Source: Epiperipatus broadwayi (Eukaryota > Onychophora > Udeonychophora > Euonychophora > Peripatidae). From it: DNA of 64,000 nucleotides. The notes beneath the pieces were generated by a model. The model was not told the origin of the DNA. It searched no databases and saw only the letters and a list, made by a program, of their open reading frames with translations. Both the position numbers and the translations under genes were made by a program. Positions 36,767 to 47,984 of this stretch are shown one piece after another (positions within the stretch are counted from its first letter, which is position 1; every line of letters starts with the position of its first letter). The stretch is from NCBI GenBank assembly GCA_028023455.1, contig JAQFVV010012396.1, positions 24,199,330 through 24,263,329 on the forward strand, written 5' to 3'.

Positions 36767-37366
36767 AAAGTAGTATCAGATATTGTGGATAGTTGAAGGT
36801 GCTTGAACGTCTGAGTTCAAATCCTCTATACTTACAATTAAAGCTCCCAGGTTTGTGAAGAGTACCTGGTTTTCAAATATTTACATGTCAAGCTTGTATC
36901 CTGTCCATACCCATTATATATTTGTAAATGGATACAGTCCTATAATGAGGGGTCAGAGTTACTTCAGTTTAACATGGGCATGGCAATAATATTAGCAGCA
37001 GCATGGGATTTGAGTTTTCATCATCAGATTTGAAGGTGCTTGAACATTTGAGTTCAAATCCCCTATACTTACAATTAAAGCTCCCAGGTTTGTGAAGAGT
37101 GCCTGGTTTTCAAATATTTACATATCAAGCTTGTATCCTGTCCATCCCCATTACATGTTTGTAAATGGATACAGTCCTATAATGAGGGGTCAGAGTTACT
37201 TCAGTTTAACATGGGCATGGCAATAATATTAGCAGCAGCATGGGATTTGAGTTTTCATCACCAGATTTTCAATGATATGGATGGCTGAAAAGTTGGAGTT
37301 TGGAGTGAATTGAAGCCTGTCCATTAAAGTATGAAGATTTTCTATCTTAATATAAACTGAGCACTG

Positions 37367-37448
<82 letters not shown>

Positions 37449-37660
37449 GGAGATGATAATATGGACCAAGCATGGAATACATATATTGGTGATTATTTAT
37501 CTTTTCTACATGAGGGTGGTCATGTATATCAGTTGTATGAGATAGTGTACATAGTTGAAGGGTGCTTGAAAATCTGAGTTCAAATCCCCTATAATTACAA
37601 TTAGAGCTTCCAGGTTTGTGAAGACTGCCAGGTTTTCAAATATTTTCTTTAATATCTAAT
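36767..37660 (+). repeat. Family-B array continued in opposite orientation
   Basis: After a switch point near 36767 the same unit is read on the plus strand. There is a partial unit (36767-36840), an internally deleted 237-bp unit (36841-37077), a full-length unit (37078-37606) and a short start of another. The deleted unit joins 'tttcatcatcagatt' directly to 'tgaaggtgcttgaac', removing the ribozyme region. The full unit has lost the CTGATGA-stem II part (ggaccaagcatggaatac near 37463-37480). Confidence 0.8.
37368..37449. repeat. Compound (TA)n(TG)n inside a family-B unit
   Basis: About 28 TA then about 12 TG units, at the fixed family-B position just 5' of the ribozyme-like core. Confidence 0.9.
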
Positions 37661-37719
37661 ATAAATTAGAACATGTAATGTATGATTTTTTTTTAAAAAT
37701 TGAGATGCTAATATTAATA

Positions 37720-38505
37720 CTGTTTAGCTAGTGAAAGTAATATAAAATTATTAACAATGATAATCTAATTTTATGGATGTGATATAACATCTAATATAAC
37801 TTACTAAAGCTTATAGTAAGTATCTTAGAGATGATGAAAAATGATGCTCTTATAACATCTGATCCCTTGAATTCTGAGCCTTATTTTAGATTTAAAATAA
37901 AACTAAGTATAAAATTACAAAATAATACATCTTAAATACTAAACATTTAAATACATTTCTTTTCTTTACTAAATAGTAAAAAAAAACGAAATAATGCTGT
38001 GGAATTATAATATTGTACATTTTGCTCTGAAAAATTTTAACCGAAGATGACTGTGTAGTGTTTTTAAGTCAAAGATTTTTTTCAGCCTGTTCACACAGTC
38101 TGAAAAAAAGAAAATATCTACAACAATTTTTTAAAGACTTATTTGGACAGTACTTGACTGGAGATGATATTAATAGAAGTTAATGGCTTGTTTAGTGTCT
38201 GAGAGGAAATAAAAGCTGAGAAATTATATATCTTTAATATATTTCTGATATTTTATATGATCTTTCAAAAAATAATCAATCAACAATGGAGAAAAAATAA
38301 TTCAAAATAATTATTATAATATATATATATAATTTATCCATGCATATTTTAAAATAAGAATGTTATTACAGTTATTACAATAATAATAAACTGATATTTG
38401 TGAAAGATTGGGTCATTCTAATTCTAAGAGAAAAAAGGGAGAGAGAGAAAGAGAAAAACTGGACTATAAATTAGTTTTGGAAGCTATATCAATCAATCTG
38501 TGAAT
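37720..38505. repeat. Long inverted repeat, left arm (~786 bp)
   Basis: Inverse complement of 41061-41829 over its whole length. Shared landmarks are 'taaccgaagatgactgtgta', 'tcacacagtctga', 'ctcttataacatctgat' and 'gctatatcaatcaatctgtg'. Arms differ by many substitutions and small indels, so the pair is old. There is no open frame. Confidence 0.85.
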
Positions 38506-38639
38506 TATAAATATAATGCATATAAAAAAATATGCTCGTCAAATTTTGTCTGTTTAATAATTTATGGTATTTTCTTTAAATTTTTTCTGCAAAAAAACAT
38601 TTTTTGTGAAATACTTTATCACCATATGTAGCTGTATCT

Positions 38640-39945
38640 TTCAAATAAATTATATTCTTTGCAATATCTTTCTTAATAGAATCAATCAACATCCCATATC
38701 TTCATAATGTCTTTGATATAAGCCATAGAATGTAAATGATATCTAGTCTGCTATGACAACCATATTTAAGTATACCATAAGATACACTTTAAAAATACTT
38801 CCTCTGTTCATTCATTTTACTTGTCCAATATAATGAAGTGTGATTCTACAGCAGTATACACCATAATGTTCCATCCAGAAAGTTGAAAACAATATTGATT
38901 TATAATCTTGCCTTTGATTCTTTAAAAATTTTAAAAGCACCTCTAATAAAACTTTAAAGAGTGTTCAAGTTTATTACAATAAATTAGGTCAATTAACAAA
39001 CAGCCATATATACTGCTGATTAAGTTACAGTTGTTATTTCTCTTTACTATCATACAATTTCCTATAATTATAAGAACATTAGAATCTGTGTTGAATCTTA
39101 ATATTTAAGTTATAAAACTAGCAATACATTTAAACAAGTTGGTATTTTTAAGCTGATAACCACACATGCCAAAAAGTGTCAATGACTTTTTTTTTTGACA
39201 TTGGAAGTCACTATATATTGCCTTCAACACATGAAGCACATTCCATAAATCATCATTTAAACTTGCACATCTAGCATCCAAAAAAAGTTCTTTTTACTTT
39301 AATTGGTTCAAATTAAAAATTTCACCATCAAACCTGTAATGTATTTTGAACCCCACTTGATTAAATCACCTATCAATAATTCCAAAGAGAACTGTCACAA
39401 AAATTGAGAATGATGTTGGAGCAAGTACACATTCATGTTTAAGACTAATTTTCATTTCCACTTGAAGAATATTATTTTCTTTCTATCCATCATTTAGAAA
39501 TAGTGTAATACAAATAATCCTTGACTGATAACCAATTAATTTTAAATTATGTCATAAACCATTCTTATTAACTGAGTCAAATGACTTGACCAGGTCAATA
39601 GAAGCAATATAAAATATTTCCAATATTTTATTTTGCCAATGCCTGGTAACAAATATTATGTCTACAATGCATTCTTTAAATTATATTATGTCTATGGTAA
39701 CCATTAACCTAAGACTAGAAGCAACCTCTTGAAGAAAATACTTGAAAATACTTGAAATATCTTTGCCATAATATATAATAATGCCTTTCCATGATAATTA
39801 TTGCATTCTTGTCTATTCACTTTATTTTTACATACTGGAACAATAAAACATTCTTAAGATTGGGTGACACAAATTTAAGAATCCATATATTCCTAAAAAT
39901 TTCAATATTTTTGAAGCTACTCATCCAATATCACCAGACTAGTTA
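38640..39945 (-). pseudogene. Decayed RTE/CR1-like LINE, RT to C-terminus
   Basis: Minus-strand translation across frames gives a classic metazoan LINE order. 'IVPVCKNKVNRQECNNYHG' (KNKGDR..C.NYRGI motif) is near 39850-39795. 'DLVKSFDSVNKNGL' (DLTKAFDTVNR, motif A) is near 39590-39550. 'ECVLAPTSFSIF' (GCVLAPTLFSIF, motif B) is near 39435-39395, then 'YRFDGEIFNLNQLK' near 39335-39295. YADD is lost. 'GQVK*MNEQRKYF' and 'YIKDIMKI' (GHV.RM...R.PK / RYKD.LK) are near 38850-38700. Frameshifts and stops are frequent. This is a different clade from the L1/Tx1-like copies. It lies inside the long inverted repeat. Confidence 0.7.
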
Positions 39946-40195
39946 TTGGCTTGTGGCTTTCATCAATAAAGGGCCTAGGATTTGAGAGCACTGAACCAAG
40001 ATCTTTAGATATAATGCAATCCTACAGCAGCCACCTTTTAACTATAAAGTTAGAAACCCAAGACAAAAATACAAAATGTTTCCAACCCAACCTTATTTGC
40101 TTGTAAGACATATAAATCTCGGCTCAGTAAAGCTCCTATACATTTTGTTGTCTTTCATTTTTCAACCTTCCTGCAGCCACTGATTATAAAAGATT
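39929..40195 (-). repeat. Family-A unit, minus strand
   Basis: Contains the reversed block 'ccagactagttattggcttg' followed by 'tggctttcatcaa'. In sense orientation this is TTGATGA, AAGCCACAAGCC, then AATAACTAGTC, a decayed hammerhead core. 'ctacagcagccacctttta' matches the start of the unit. It is followed by plus-strand units, giving another head-to-head arrangement. Confidence 0.65.
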
Positions 40196-40204
40196 GTACT
40201 TTAT

Positions 40205-41040
40205 GACATTAGTAAAGATTATTATTGTTATTAAAAGCTTGCGTAATCATATGAAATGTTGATAATTTCATGTTTTATTAGTTTTATACCTATGGTATCC
40301 ATGGGGTATTGTCACTGTGATTTTTAAAAAAACCAAAGACAATGGTGAGCTGACTTCAGATCTACATCACTATAAAAGAAATGAGCTTGTGTTGAAAACA
40401 ATATTGGGTTCATCTTATCAAATAAATGAAAGGTGGCTGCTGGAGGGTTGAATAAGATCTTGAGATTTAAATGCAGTGCTCTCAAATCTAAATCTCTTCC
40501 TTGATGAAAGACATAATATAGAAACTAGTTTGGGATATTGGGTGAGTATTCTCCTTGATGGAAGCCATAATCTAGAAACTAGTTTGTGATATTGAATGAG
40601 TAGACACTGGATAGGGATTTTATGTGTGAATCCTCATGCATCCACAGATTTTGAACACTTGCACTTGGTGACCCTACTGTATTAAGAATTTTCTACTATT
40701 ATGAATAGCCTGTGAAAGCATATGAAATGTGATCATGTGATGTTTCGATGGTTTTATGTCTATTCCAGACTATGGGATAATGACAACTGTGGGTTTTGAA
40801 AAACCAAAGACAACAAAATGTATAAATTCTGAACTGAGTTCAGATCTATATAAATATACAAGTGAATGAACTTGAGTTGAAAACATTATTGTGTTTTCAT
40901 TTTGGTCTCTTATCTTTAAAGTTAATTGAATAGGTAAAATGTAGATGCTGGAGTGTTGCATTAGATGCTAAGATCTATGTGCAGTGCTCTCAAATCCAAG
41001 GTTCTTCATTAATAATAGCCATAAATTGGACCAGCATGTT
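40205..41040 (+). repeat. Family-A tandem units, plus strand
   Basis: The end of one unit (40205-40430) is followed by a unit starting 'ggtggctgctggagggttg' at ~40432, and then the start of another at ~40936. The middle unit contains a ~60-bp internal duplication of the ribozyme region: 'ccttgatgaaagacataata' near 40500 and 'ccttgatggaagccataatc' near 40552. Two successive partial cores therefore occur. Both have CTTGATG in place of CTGATGA and retain GAAACTAG. Confidence 0.7.
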
Positions 41041-41060
41041 TTATGAGTATTATATTTTTA

Positions 41061-41829
41061 GTTCACAGATTGATTGATATATAAGTTCACAGATTGATTG
41101 ATATAGCTTCCAAAACTCATTTCTAGTCCAGTTTTTATCTCTCTTTTTTCTCTTAGAATTAGAATGATTCCAATCCTTCACAAATAGCAGTTTATTATTA
41201 TTGTAATAACATTTTTATTTTAAAATATGCATAGATAAATTGTATATATATGGTATAATAATTATTTTGAATTATTTTTAATCCCTTGTTGATTGATTAA
41301 TTTTTGAAAGATATTAAAGATATATAATTTTTTCTCTCAAACACTAAACAGGCAATTAGTTTCTATGAAATATCATCTCTAGTTAAATATTGTCCAACTA
41401 AGTGTTTAAAATTTTTTTTGTAGATATTTCCTTTTCTTCAGACTGTGTGAACGGGCTGAAGGAAAATCGTTGGCCTTAAAACACTAACACAGTCATCTTC
41501 GGTTAAAACTGTACAGAGTAAACTGTACAATATTTTAATTGTACATTATTACTTCCTTTTTTTTTTTTTTTACTATTCAGTAAAGAAAAGAAATGTATTT
41601 AAATGTTTAGTATTCAAGATGTATTACTTTGTAATTTTATACATAGTTTTATTTTTAACCTAAAATAAGGTTCAGAATTCAAGGTATCAGATGTTATAAC
41701 AGCATCATTTTTCATCATCTCTAAGGCACTTAATGTAAGCTTTATTAAGTTATATTAGATGTTATATCACAGCCAAGACATTAGATTATCATTATTAATA
41801 ATTTTGTATTACTTTTACTAGCTAAACAG
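41061..41829. repeat. Long inverted repeat, right arm (~769 bp)
   Basis: Inverse complement of 37720-38505. At its inner edge a 24-bp unit (gttcacagattgattgatat + ataa) is duplicated at 41061-41104. A long T-run (~41556-41571) replaces the A-run of the other arm. Confidence 0.85.
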
Positions 41830-41849
41830 TTAACATAAAACTATGATCT

Positions 41850-43507
41850 ATGAAACATATAGGTATTTGAATCACATCTATGTATTTATGCAAGAAAATA
41901 GATTTGAGTTCAAAACTTTATTTTTATTTTTTTACTTTCAGGCTATTAAATTAATTTATATAAGAAGTGAATTAGTTGTTTGCTATCAAAGTGCATTAAT
42001 CCCAGCAATGGACATTAGGCAAAATCTGAAGATATGCATATTTTGGCATTACCATTCTATTTAACCATTTATTTCTTAACTTACAATATAGGGATCTGGA
42101 GTAGACTGAAATGAAATGCTTTTGTAAGCACATTTACATTTTATTGGTAATTTCATTGTAATAGATTAGAAGAAAAAATAGAAGAGTGAAATCTTGCGAC
42201 ATATATAACATCTTTTTTTTGACACTTATATTGATATTCAACTTTCATGTATGTGTGGAATTCTTTATTGCATACAGATTTCCATTTTATTATTAATTCC
42301 AAAAAAGAACAAACATTATCAATAAATATCCTATACATCTAATAAGTTTTATATGCTAATTAAATAGATAATTGTGTCAAAGAAACTAAACGGTAATTAA
42401 ACCGGTAGCAGTCTTAAACTAATATTTATTTTACTTTTTTAAGTGTTTTAAAATTAAACATGAAAAAAAAAATTTAAACAGTAAGGAGTGACAGTTTATT
42501 TACTAGTGAAAAAATCGTGGGCATTAAAATGAGTTAAATAGTTTTTGATATTATATACTATATCAAATTTTTATATATACTTTTTTAAAAATAAGTTAAA
42601 AAAAACGTAGATCTTCATTAAAGCTATTATTATTTTATAATCTAAACTGATAAGTTTAACAACACTGAGTGAGAAATATAGTTTCCAAGGGAATACTCAG
42701 AAAAATCAGCTCCGCCTCCTTCAACAGTTGGTGAGACATTCTTTTACATTCATCTATTTGCATATTGGCACCAAATGGCTAAAAAATAGATGACATTCAT
42801 AAAATCTGCCTTCACAAATGATCTTTGAAATTGTTAATTCTGTATTTGATTTTAACATAAATATATATTTACAGACAAGCTCTAATGTTTCATATGAATG
42901 CGATTAAGCAGTTGTCTGGAAAATTTAATTAGCTAAATGATGGGGAAAATGAAGAAGTAGGGGTGACTTTTGTAACCTTTATTGTGATTCAGAATGTGTG
43001 AAAAGCTGAGTTTATGCTAATGATATCGGATTTGCAGTTAAGAAAATAGTTTGTGAGCAAAGTACTTACGGACTGAGTGTAAATGTGTGTGTAATTCATC
43101 TGAAAAAGAAAATATATACATATAACTTCGTTTATAATGCCTAAAAACATATTAATGCAATTTAAAACAATTTTAAATATATAAGAGTTTATGCAATGTT
43201 TGAATTTAGTATAAAGTATATCAGATATATAAGAAGTGATAGGGAATAGAAACTTTTATTTTGTGTTGCTTAAATCTTAATGTGTGTTTGTTCTTATATA
43301 TGCTAGCAGATGTAATACATTTAAGAACAGATATTTATTTAAAAACTATATTATGAAAAGAGTTATACATTGAAGAATTCAATTCCCATTTTAAATATAA
43401 TACTTTTATATTAAATAATTGTTACTTACTGCAAATATGATCTATCCCATTTTGCGAAGCTGCATACATTGAACTAAGGAAAATCTATTAGTTAATTGCT
43501 GAAAAAT
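41850..43507. other. Apparently unique sequence, possible conserved non-coding element
   Basis: No repeat family recognised here recurs elsewhere in the window. 42690-43050 is less AT-rich. It carries an octamer-like 'atttgcat' (~42766), homeodomain-type 'tttaattagctaaatga' (~42926) and few simple repeats. It might be intronic or regulatory. The open frames at 41843-42064 and 42153-42338 show no domain. Confidence 0.25.
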
Positions 43508-43630
43508 AAAATGTCTATTTTTTTTCTCATGTGTCATAGCATCAGCCGGGACGCTAACCCGGGACAACTGCTTATAAAGTAGCCATCGCTGACCTCTCGA
43601 CCACCAATGCTTGACAAAATGTCTATTTTT
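43508..43630 (-). mobile_element. tRNA-derived SINE (family S1) with perfect 15-bp target-site duplication
   Basis: The body at 43523-43615 reads on the minus strand 'ggtggtcgagaggtcagcga' (A-box-like), ... 'cccgggttagcgtcccggc' (B-box-like), then 'tgacacatgag' and an A-run. It is flanked by identical 15-bp 'aaaatgtctattttt' at 43508-43522 and 43616-43630. The box spacing and tRNA-like cloverleaf head show a pol III origin. LINE machinery would mobilise it. The perfect target-site duplication marks it as one of the youngest insertions in the window. A second copy is at 52540-52649. Confidence 0.85.
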
Positions 43631-44854
43631 ATTCTTGAATCTTCAAATATAGGAGTATATTAAGTAAAATCATATTTTGATATAAAAATAAATTATTTAA
43701 TTATATTTATTTTTTAACACATAAATCCATCAATGACAAATAAAATATACGCAGCAATGCAAATCTGGAAAAAACGTCAATATTTATTACAGTAGTTTAT
43801 TTATGATATAAATCTATAATAAATATAATTTAAAAAATACATTTTGCAATAAAAAATATATATTAAATAAAAAAAATTCAAGGATAATTCACCAACAAAA
43901 TAAAAAATGAATAAATCAAAGCAAAAAATAGCTATCCCATTTGTTTTAAGCATCCGCAATTTTTTAGCAAGTGTATTAAATAACATACTTGTCATAAAAT
44001 GCAAATAGGCCAAATTTTATATTTTTAAAACTATGATGCTTTATTATTTTCATATTATGGCTGTAATATTAAACGTCACGACATTAGTCTATCATATCTA
44101 CTTTGTAGAGAGACAACTTCATCACTTTTTGTACTGTCATTATTAGTTTAGTTTTGTTGTTTGTATTAAAATGTTAAGCAATGAATATTAATTATCACTT
44201 TTTTGTTGGATTCTTGAATGGCAGAAACTTTTGCATGTATAAACTTATTGGTGACTTCCAATTTCATTTGTTTTTTTGTTTTTTTTTTGGGGGGAGGGGA
44301 TCTAATTTGACTTGCTTTTATTTGGAAAACTGATGGAATAAATCTTTTTATTTTTGAAATATCAATTCCTATGGATCTATTTTTAGTCTTATATTTAAAT
44401 TTGATTTGATAAGAAATTGCTTTAACTTAAAAAAAAGTATCACTGTGGCTTATCTTTTGCTTGCTTTTATTTAATATATATTTTTTTGTTGCATAATATT
44501 TTTTTTCATTTTATTTAATATATATTTGTACCCATAAAATTTTCAATTTATGTTGAGATTTCTTTTGAATTTGTGTTTCATATATGATTAGAAACATAAT
44601 TATTTCTATATACACTTAATTTGTTATTGGAGTATTTATTTATTTTAAAAAAATATTATTTACTTGAATTTATTCAAGAATAAATGTGATCTTATTATTT
44701 TTATTAATAATTTTTTTTTTTTTGCTTTTTGTTGAATAGTATGTGGCCCCATCATGTTCATAAAGCATCATAGAATTCACCATATTTTTTGCTTCATAAC
44801 ATTATATATATATATAATATTCAAATATAAGTATATTATCTATACTAAACAAGG
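43631..44854. other. AT-rich sequence without recognised genes
   Basis: Mostly poly-A and poly-T runs, an odd 'ggggggagggg' tract at ~44290 and a short (TA)n at ~44805-44817. The minus-strand frame at 43801-44013 is compositional. Confidence 0.5.
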
Positions 44855-45485
44855 TAATTTGAAAGAACTTCAACTCAGACTTTAATGATCCCTTCAGCTA
44901 TGCACACCATCTTATATAGCCGATACACATAACCATATACATGTGAAAAAGATAAATGATTTCCAATATATGTATTTTGTGTTGAACCAGCACTCATCAG
45001 TTTGTCCCTTCTAATTACATTAATTTTAGTATAGACAATATACTTATATTTGAATATCACCTATTCAGCCTGTAATCTGTCCATCCCATTTCTGTGCATT
45101 TGAATAGAATAAGGCCCAATATGTGAAGGGTCAGAGGTGATTTAAAACCAATATAGGTATGACAATAATATTCACATCAACAAGAGCTTTGAATGTTCCA
45201 TTATCAGATTTTTAATTATATGGATGGCAGAAGAGTTGAAGTATGGAGAAGATTGAAGCTTGTTCATTAAAGATTGAAGAATTACTATTTTAATATAAAT
45301 TGAACAATTATTGTATATATGCATGAGAGATGGTGATCTGGACCAACTGATGAGTGCTGGTTCAGCACAAAATATATATATTGGAGATCATTTATCTTTT
45401 TCACATGCATGTGGTTATGTGTATGAGTTATATCAAATCAGAGTGTATAACTGTAAGGAGTTTGAGTGTCTGAGTTCAAGTCCCT

Positions 45486-45524
<39 letters not shown>

Positions 45525-45603
45525 CATACCATATATGAGTGTCTGAGTTCAAGTCCCTTATATTATATATATATATTGTACATATTATAAAAGCATACCA
45601 TGA
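44855..45603. repeat. Family-B inverted pair with ribozyme cores in both arms
   Basis: 44870-45006 is the last part of a minus-strand unit ending at the ribozyme core (reversed TCATCAG at 44994-45000). It is followed by an almost complete plus-strand unit to ~45500. The 3' end of the latter ('gagtgtctgagttcaagtcc' plus TA run plus 'aagcataccat') is itself tandemly duplicated at ~45463-45535 and ~45537-45603. Reading frames here are non-coding. Confidence 0.75.
45336..45395 (+). ncRNA. Hammerhead-ribozyme-like motif, family B
   Basis: CTGATGA is at 45347-45353. A perfect stem II follows (gtgct/agcac, loop ggttc, 45354-45368). The next box is AAAA instead of GAAA, so the essential G12 is mutated. 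Stem III is AT/AT with a 4-nt loop, then A17. Stem I inner pairs are CCAA (45343-45346) with TTGG (45381-45384); outer pairs are GATC with GATC plus wobble pairs. One core change predicts inactivity. Confidence 0.5.
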
Positions 45604-46465
45604 ATTATTTAAATATAAAATATTCAGTGTGACAATAATAGTTATTGAATTTAAAAATTTTAGTGAAATAAATAAAATAAAAAGAATGCATGTGGTTATA
45701 ATATTATTTAATAATACTTAAGTGTAAAAAAATGATTAACAATTTATATATTTATAATAAAGAAGTTAAAAGACACCAATGCAAGTTATTGTAAATAGAT
45801 TAAACATTTTCCCTAGCCTTAACAATTGCTAGATGATTATGATTTGAACAATTTCATATCTATATTATCTTTATTAAAAATAACTGTCCAATAAGTAATA
45901 ATTATATGAATTGAACATCTATTTGAAAGAAAAATCTTAAATCTGATGGAAATTTGGAAATTTTCATGTTCGATTTGATCCAAATTCAAACCTAAATTGT
46001 GATTATGCAAAAGAATGAGCATTATTAAATAATTATAAAAGTAATATACATACAGATCTGTTGAGTTAAAATTGACTCTTAAGATTCCCACTGACATCAT
46101 TCTATAAACAAATGTACATAATATATATGCATAGAAACATAAATCTATATGCTTGAATGAACTCATAAATGACATTAAGAAAACTATCTTTTATTACCAT
46201 ATCTTTTATACTATTATCGGTTAATTACAATACAGCATATTTCCTTGTACCAAACAATAAATGTTTCAAACAATTGTTACATGCAGAAAATCTTGTCTTT
46301 CCATAAACATATCAATGAAGCCTGTATTATTTATATATTAAATCTTAGCTCAGGATGTCACATCATTGAAACAGTGGTAGAGGGAGAAAACTATCATTTT
46401 TTTATTCAATTGATGTTGCTAAGTTACTTTTTTTACTTTGTATTTTTATTTTCTTTATTAATCCA
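45604..46465. other. AT-rich sequence without recognised genes
   Basis: The 112-codon minus-strand frame at 45837-46175 is rich in Ile/Tyr/Phe and shows no motif. Probably chance. Confidence 0.45.
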
Positions 46466-46800
46466 ATAAACATCACATGATCACCACTTCTTATGCTTGC
46501 ATATAACTTATTAAAACAGGCAAAACTCACTATACATATTGCCACACACAGAAAGCTAGAGTAATCAATGGATGCCTTTCGGCTTGTGCATCTGAGAGCA
46601 CTGCACCTAGATCCTAGATGCAGTGCTCTTAGATCCAAAACTCCTCACTGATGAACACCACAATCCAGAAACTAGTCTGGGGATATATCACAAGAGTAGG
46701 CACTAGATGAGGATTTTATACACAAGCCTTCTGACCTTCATTGATTACTCTAGCTTGCTGTTTGTGGCAATACGTATAGTGAATTTTGCCCGTTTTAATT
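46466..46800. repeat. Family-A head-to-head inverted pair
   Basis: 46466-46609 is a minus-strand unit with the ribozyme section deleted: 'ggcttgtgcat' joins directly to 'ctgagagcactgcac'. 46610-46800 is a plus-strand unit. The junction is a near-perfect palindrome (agagcactgcacctagatcc / tagatgcagtgctct) centred at ~46609. Confidence 0.75.
46632..46692 (+). ncRNA. Hammerhead-ribozyme-like motif, family A (complete core)
   Basis: All invariant core bases are present in the correct register: CTGATGA at 46648-46654, GAA at 46668-46670, then A15.1-C15.2 / loop TA / G16.2-T16.1 at 46671-46676. C17 is at 46677 as the cleavage nucleotide (GTC). Inner stem I pairs TCCTCA (46642-46647) with TGGGGA (46678-46683), six pairs including one G-T. 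Stem II (46655-46667) is eroded and pairs poorly, and the outer stem I is lost here. In the family consensus, stem II is AGC/GCT and the outer stem I is ATCCAA/TTGGAT. Activity is doubtful because of stem II. Confidence 0.5.
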
Positions 46801-47259
46801 TTCTTTATTAAAAAATTGGTCCAAAATTATTAAGTTTTGAATCTGGAACTAGTATTATTGAACTAAAAAATTCAGGATAAGCATTGCAATGTAGACATTA
46901 CTTAGATGTCTATCGTTACATATTCTATATAGTTTATAAAATTATATGTAGCATTTGAGCAGAATGGGCTCATGATTTATGGCAAGGATAATCCAGAGTA
47001 AAAGATATAGTTAATAAACCTAGGAACTTTGCTAATACTGTCTATTAAGAACATTACTAAAAAACATGAACTAGGAAGTGATAGAATAATAAACTCAAGA
47101 GTTAAATCTCCATGGATAGCAGCATTTCAACTCTACACACCTCAAACTTCAATATCATATCATCCCCTAACATTCAATTCTTTTATTAACTGAATAATAA
47201 TACTATATTAGTGATCAAATTAAAAAATAAAAAATGACACTGATTACTTTCTTGGAGAA
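46801..47259. other. AT-rich sequence without recognised genes
   Basis: Nothing recognisable on either strand. Confidence 0.5.
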
Positions 47260-47740
47260 TAGATGTAACATTAATTATAATTATCAACATTTTCAACCAT
47301 TATCAATCTATTTCAGGTAATGAATGTTTTCTAAGATTAATTCCATTTCTATGATGTTTAGCCTTTCTAGATCATAACCAATAAAGTTCCACATTTCATC
47401 TATGCTTTTTCTAAGGTTTTTATAATCTCTTGTTATCCAATTTAAAACTTCATCTGTATTTTTATTATCATCTTTCCTGACCCAACGTCATTTCAATCTC
47501 TTAATTCTTTCAATGATTCCCAAATTTATTTATTCTCTTACTGAAATATTTTGTTTTGATTCATTCTTATTACTCCCACTTTAATCTCTTAATACTTTGT
47601 TGTATTGTATGAAGTCTCTGTATTACTTTTCTGTTATGTGTCTAAGTCTCATATTTATAATTAAGAACTGGTAAGACACACCTATTAAAAGGCCTTCCTT
47701 TTTTGAACACTTGGACATATTAATTTTTAATAATATTGTC
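47260..47740 (-). pseudogene. Decayed RTE/craniiform-type LINE C-terminus
   Basis: Minus-strand translation gives 'GVSYQFLIINMRLRHITEK' (family pattern: CVLPVLTYG.ET..LT.K), then 'IIERIKRLK*RWVRKDDN' (II.RI..LKW.WAGHVARM.DN). 'TDEVLNWITRDYKNLRKSID' (W...VL.W.PRD.KRPRGRP) follows. The order and spacing are those of the region after the RT in this LINE class. GHVAR has collapsed to VR, and at least three stops interrupt it. No RT is attached upstream. Confidence 0.65.
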
Positions 47741-47984
47741 CGAGTCAGCCTGAGGGCAGTGCAAATGATGTGACTACATTGGGGCACATCATTATCAAGG
47801 CACTGTCTGCCAAAATCAAAAAATAAAATGTTTATTACTTGCTATTTTTTTTCCTGAAAAATTCTGTAATTTGATGACCCTATTACATCTCGAAGTAACA
47901 CAGTTGCAAAAGCACTGGTTGTGTGGTGGTGAAGATTTTTCATCTACATATAATATGTATGTTTAAATATTTCATAATATTCTA
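47741..47984. other. G+C-richer unidentified segment
   Basis: 47745-47815 ('gtcagcctgagggcagtgca', 'cactgtctgcc') stands out in composition but matches nothing else in the window. Confidence 0.3.

Noticed and set aside
43523-43615. tRNA gene
   Set aside because: A- and B-box-like parts are present, but the cloverleaf is imperfect, an A-tail and target-site duplication are present and a second copy exists: a SINE.
45341-45440. Alternative hammerhead fold for family B using a long stem III (ATACATAT with ATGTGTAT)
   Set aside because: It pairs well but leaves two unpaired A before CTGATGA and no correct stem I; the short stem III fold puts every element in register.
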